Assembly (NCBI RefSeq): GCF_000709085.1
Contig: NZ_JFBD01000074.1
Location: forward strand, 1-46,800
Length of the DNA: 46,800 nt
Direction of reading: 5' to 3'
From: Virgibacillus alimentarius
GTDB lineage: Bacteria; Bacillota; Bacilli; Bacillales; Amphibacillaceae
Numbering within the stretch: the stretch's first letter is position 1; the number at the start of each line of letters is the position of its first letter. Positions 45,243-46,800 of the stretch are shown piece by piece. Below the pieces are notes generated by a model. That model ran no database searches. It was not told where the DNA came from and worked only from the letters and a program-made list of their open reading frames with translations. The position numbers were made by a program, and so were the translations under genes.

Positions 45243-45527
45243 ATGGAAAAAAAAGATGGCAGGGTCTATACTGATTTCTCAAATGTTCGTAGTATGCGAA
45301 ACGAATTAGTTCCTGAAGAATATCCAGAAGGCTCATTTGGGTCGCCTATCAATGAGGATGAACCAGTGGAGGGAAAGTCTACGCCATGGGAAAAAGGTCA
45401 ACGTAGACAAAGTGCCTATGTTTATTCTTATAAAGCACTTCATGATGATCTACCTAGACAAACGCCTGGCGCCCACCCCCTTCATGACGAAGAAGGTGAA
45501 GTAAAACCAGAAGATGAGGAGCAGTAG
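45243..45527 (+). CDS. Small acidic cytosolic protein of unknown function
   Basis: 94 residues from ATG 45243, with GAAAGGG upstream. It is hydrophilic and acidic, without hydrophobic segments, rich in Glu, Asp and Pro, and probably largely disordered. Recognisable stretches are YTDFSNVRSMRNELVPEEYP, GSPINEDEPVEGKSTPWEKG and a C-terminal acidic tail. It has its own promoter region and a strong terminator, which supports its being a real gene. I do not recognise the family. Nothing in the sequence indicates a function. Confidence 0.75.
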   Translation: MEKKDGRVYTDFSNVRSMRNELVPEEYPEGSFGSPINEDEPVEGKSTPWEKGQRRQSAYVYSYKALHDDLPRQTPGAHPLHDEEGEVKPEDEEQ

Positions 45528-45552
45528 AAATGGCTACTGCTCTTGTATTAGC
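45519..45552 (+). terminator. Terminator of the 45243-45527 gene
   Basis: GAGCAGTAG and CTACTGCTC form a perfect 9-bp stem that includes the stop codon, with a T-rich stretch a little downstream. Confidence 0.75.
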
Positions 45553-45820
45553 CTATTTTTTTTAATACAAAATAAGCACACCCAAAGTTGCAGTATTCAT
45601 ATAAATAATCGTCCAAAGCTCCAATTCTTGTATCGTAATTTGCTTTCGTATTATTATCGTTATAAAATCCTTTTAATCTGAGTTGATCGTATCCCCAGTC
45701 ACCAACAATAAAATCATATTTCTTAAGAATTTCGGAATAACGTTCATTTAATACATCTTCTTGAAATCCTTCTTTTACATCTTCTATCAATTGATAATTT
45801 ATGCCATTGAGTTCAATCAA
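45548..45820 (-). CDS. yutD: YutD-family protein (DUF1027)
   Basis: About 90 residues from a TTG start at 45820 that follows GAGGTG by 6 nt; the in-frame ATG at 45850 has no binding site. The DUF1027 core is unmistakable: FQEDVLNERYSEILKKYDF, IVGDWGYDQLRLKGFY and the C-terminal LYEYCNFGCAYFVLKK. It is cytoplasmic, of unknown function, conserved across Firmicutes. The two close cysteines (CNFGC, CxxxC) are notable beside an Fe-S regulator, though no metal binding is known. Confidence 0.9.
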   Translation of the reverse strand: MIELNGINYQLIEDVKEGFQEDVLNERYSEILKKYDFIVGDWGYDQLRLKGFYNDNNTKANYDTRIGALDDYLYEYCNFGCAYFVLKKIG

Positions 45821-45961
45821 ACTATTCACCTCATTGTTAAAACTTTTCATTTATCATATCACATAATTTGGGGGCAGAGGAATCTTACCAATAATTATTT
45901 GCATGAATTTAATACCATTACAGAAACTAAGTAACGATTTAAATCTGAAGGAGGAAAAGGA

Positions 45962-46528
45962 ATGAAAAGAAAGCTGTTTGCTTTAATTATTTTTGCTATG
46001 GCCCTTGTTATATCTGGCTGTGGTAACTTTGATAATTACAGTAAAAGAGATAAAGTAGTTGAAGAATTGGATCCAACCAGAAATCAAGAAAGATCAACAA
46101 ATCAAAATACAGATAATAAACTAGGATATGTTAGTTATACTAAAGATCAAATGAAAAATGAACCGAAGCAAAACGTGACGATAGATCGTAATAAAATGGC
46201 TGATATGATATCGAGAATTATTTTGCAGCATAAAGATTTTGGTGAAGTGGCTACGCTTGTAACTGACGAAGATGTACTCATTGCTTATGAAGCAAACGAT
46301 CGAATCGATGATGAGGATGCCGCAGACATTGCAAAAAAATCAGCACTTTCAGTAATGCCGCAGTATTTTGATATTCACGTTTCCAATAATGATGGTGGGA
46401 TAATGAATGATATACGCAGCCTTCATAATTCAAGCACTCAAAATAAAAACTATGACAATTATAAAGATGAAATCATTAAGAAAATGAAGAACTCCCCTCA
46501 GGATGATAAAGATAATAATAAAGAATAA
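45962..46528 (+). CDS. yutC: YhcN/YlaJ-family sporulation lipoprotein (YutC)
   Basis: 188 residues. The lipoprotein signal has lipobox VISGCG, Cys about residue 20. A polar linker follows, then a YhcN/YlaJ-like domain from about residue 75 (MADMISRIILQHKDFGEVATLVTDEDVLIAYEA). The family occurs in spore formers, often in the spore membrane or coat fractions. AAGGAGG precedes the ATG. B. subtilis yutC lies next to lytH (yunA), as here. A GGACTAACA/TGTTAGTCC hairpin at 46542-46566 follows but lacks a T run. Confidence 0.85.
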   Translation: MKRKLFALIIFAMALVISGCGNFDNYSKRDKVVEELDPTRNQERSTNQNTDNKLGYVSYTKDQMKNEPKQNVTIDRNKMADMISRIILQHKDFGEVATLVTDEDVLIAYEANDRIDDEDAADIAKKSALSVMPQYFDIHVSNNDGGIMNDIRSLHNSSTQNKNYDNYKDEIIKKMKNSPQDDKDNNKE

Positions 46529-46606
46529 GTATTTAAAAAAGGGACTAACATATTTTCTGTTAGTCCTGCTAATTCTAGATCGTGTTTTGGGAGGTGAAAC
46601 AAATTG

Positions 46607-46800
46607 ATGGTTAAACGAATATATATAATGCTATTTGTTTTATTGGTTTATTCTCTTTTTTCATTTGAAGTTCAAGCTGAGGAAACAAAAAGTGATATAT
46701 ACCAAGATCGCATGGCCCTTTATAAAAAAACAGAAGCATTAACACAAGTACCATGGTATTATATTGCAGCGGTGGATCAATATGAAAGAAACGCTCAAAA
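46607..46800 (+). CDS. lytH: LytH-like peptidoglycan endopeptidase (partial)
   Basis: Only the first 64 codons are in the window. The ATG at 46607 follows GGGAGGTG by about 10 nt. A clear signal peptide (VKRIYIMLFVLLVYSLFSF, probable cleavage after VQA) precedes a helical segment ending PWYYIAAVDQYERN, which is typical of the N-terminus of B. subtilis LytH/YunA, a sporulation L-Ala-D-Glu endopeptidase with an M23 domain. The catalytic domain would lie beyond the window, so the function rests on this short match and on synteny with yutC. Confidence 0.75.
   Translation, partial: MVKRIYIMLFVLLVYSLFSFEVQAEETKSDIYQDRMALYKKTEALTQVPWYYIAAVDQYERNAQ

Noticed and set aside
1-46800. CRISPR arrays, prophage, integrative elements, tRNA genes
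   Set aside because: I found no regularly spaced direct repeats, phage or integrase genes, or tRNA cloverleaf sequences; the region is core genome.

Overview
The window is a chromosomal segment of an AT-rich, endospore-forming member of the Bacillaceae. Nearly every gene has a recognisable Bacillus subtilis counterpart in the same local order. The first stretch of the 16S rRNA (its variable V1 region) and the protein sequences look most like halotolerant genera such as Virgibacillus, Oceanobacillus or Lentibacillus; that genus-level guess is inference. Sporulation genes (yutH, kapB, a YhcN/YlaJ-type lipoprotein, a LytH-like hydrolase) support a spore former. I saw no prophage, CRISPR array, tRNA gene, intact transposase or obvious genomic island.

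Layout. 1-450: 5' end of an rrn operon on the minus strand with two tandem promoters and a BoxA-like leader. 497-10560: the 'yt' block: rhodanese (ytwF), a secreted protein of unknown function, leuS with a T-box leader, mnmM (ytqB), ytpB, ytoA, asnB, and metK with a SAM riboswitch. 10600-15600: pckA with a CcpN-like operator, the ytlACD ABC importer and a frameshifted Nudix gene (ytkD). 15635-24692: two small genes of unknown function, then the menaquinone locus: menF-menD-menH-menB-menE on the minus strand, divergent from menA-menI. 24750-27635: an NRDE protein, ribU with an FMN riboswitch and an M42 aminopeptidase. 27793-36634: the 'yu' block: yugO, yugI, pgi, patB, a Cu/Zn-SOD-like lipoprotein, kapB, ptsH, deoD, yuiD, yuiC, yuiB. 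36731-46800: redox and Fe-S genes (yumB, yumC, yutM, yuzD, yutI), a 2-hydroxyacid dehydrogenase, yutH, yutG, yutF (frameshifted), a SufR-like regulator, yutE, yutD, yutC and the start of a lytH-like gene.

How the parts work together. Three metabolite-sensing leaders (leucyl-tRNA T-box, S-box, RFN) control translation supply, methyl-group supply and riboflavin uptake. The men genes encode most of the route from chorismate to demethylmenaquinone; menC, which follows menE in B. subtilis, is absent here. The yum/yut genes group two flavoprotein oxidoreductases with A-type and Nfu-type Fe-S carriers. A regulator with the exact cysteine spacing of the Fe-S sensor SufR lies about 3.5 kb away.

This is mostly ordinary core genome and I do not see a clearly new defence or mobile system. 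The observations most worth a second look are: (i) two genes, menF and yutF, each broken by one extra A in an A9 run, compatible with transcriptional slippage or with homopolymer sequencing error; (ii) a REP-like palindrome bounded by a 7-bp direct repeat, sitting in the loop of an older terminator hairpin between menB and menE, with two similar palindromes elsewhere; (iii) the SufR-like regulator in a Firmicute Fe-S neighbourhood; (iv) likely single-base indels in ytkD and at the 3' end of the sodC-like gene. Four frameshifts in 47 kb make sequence quality a serious alternative explanation for (i) and (iv).
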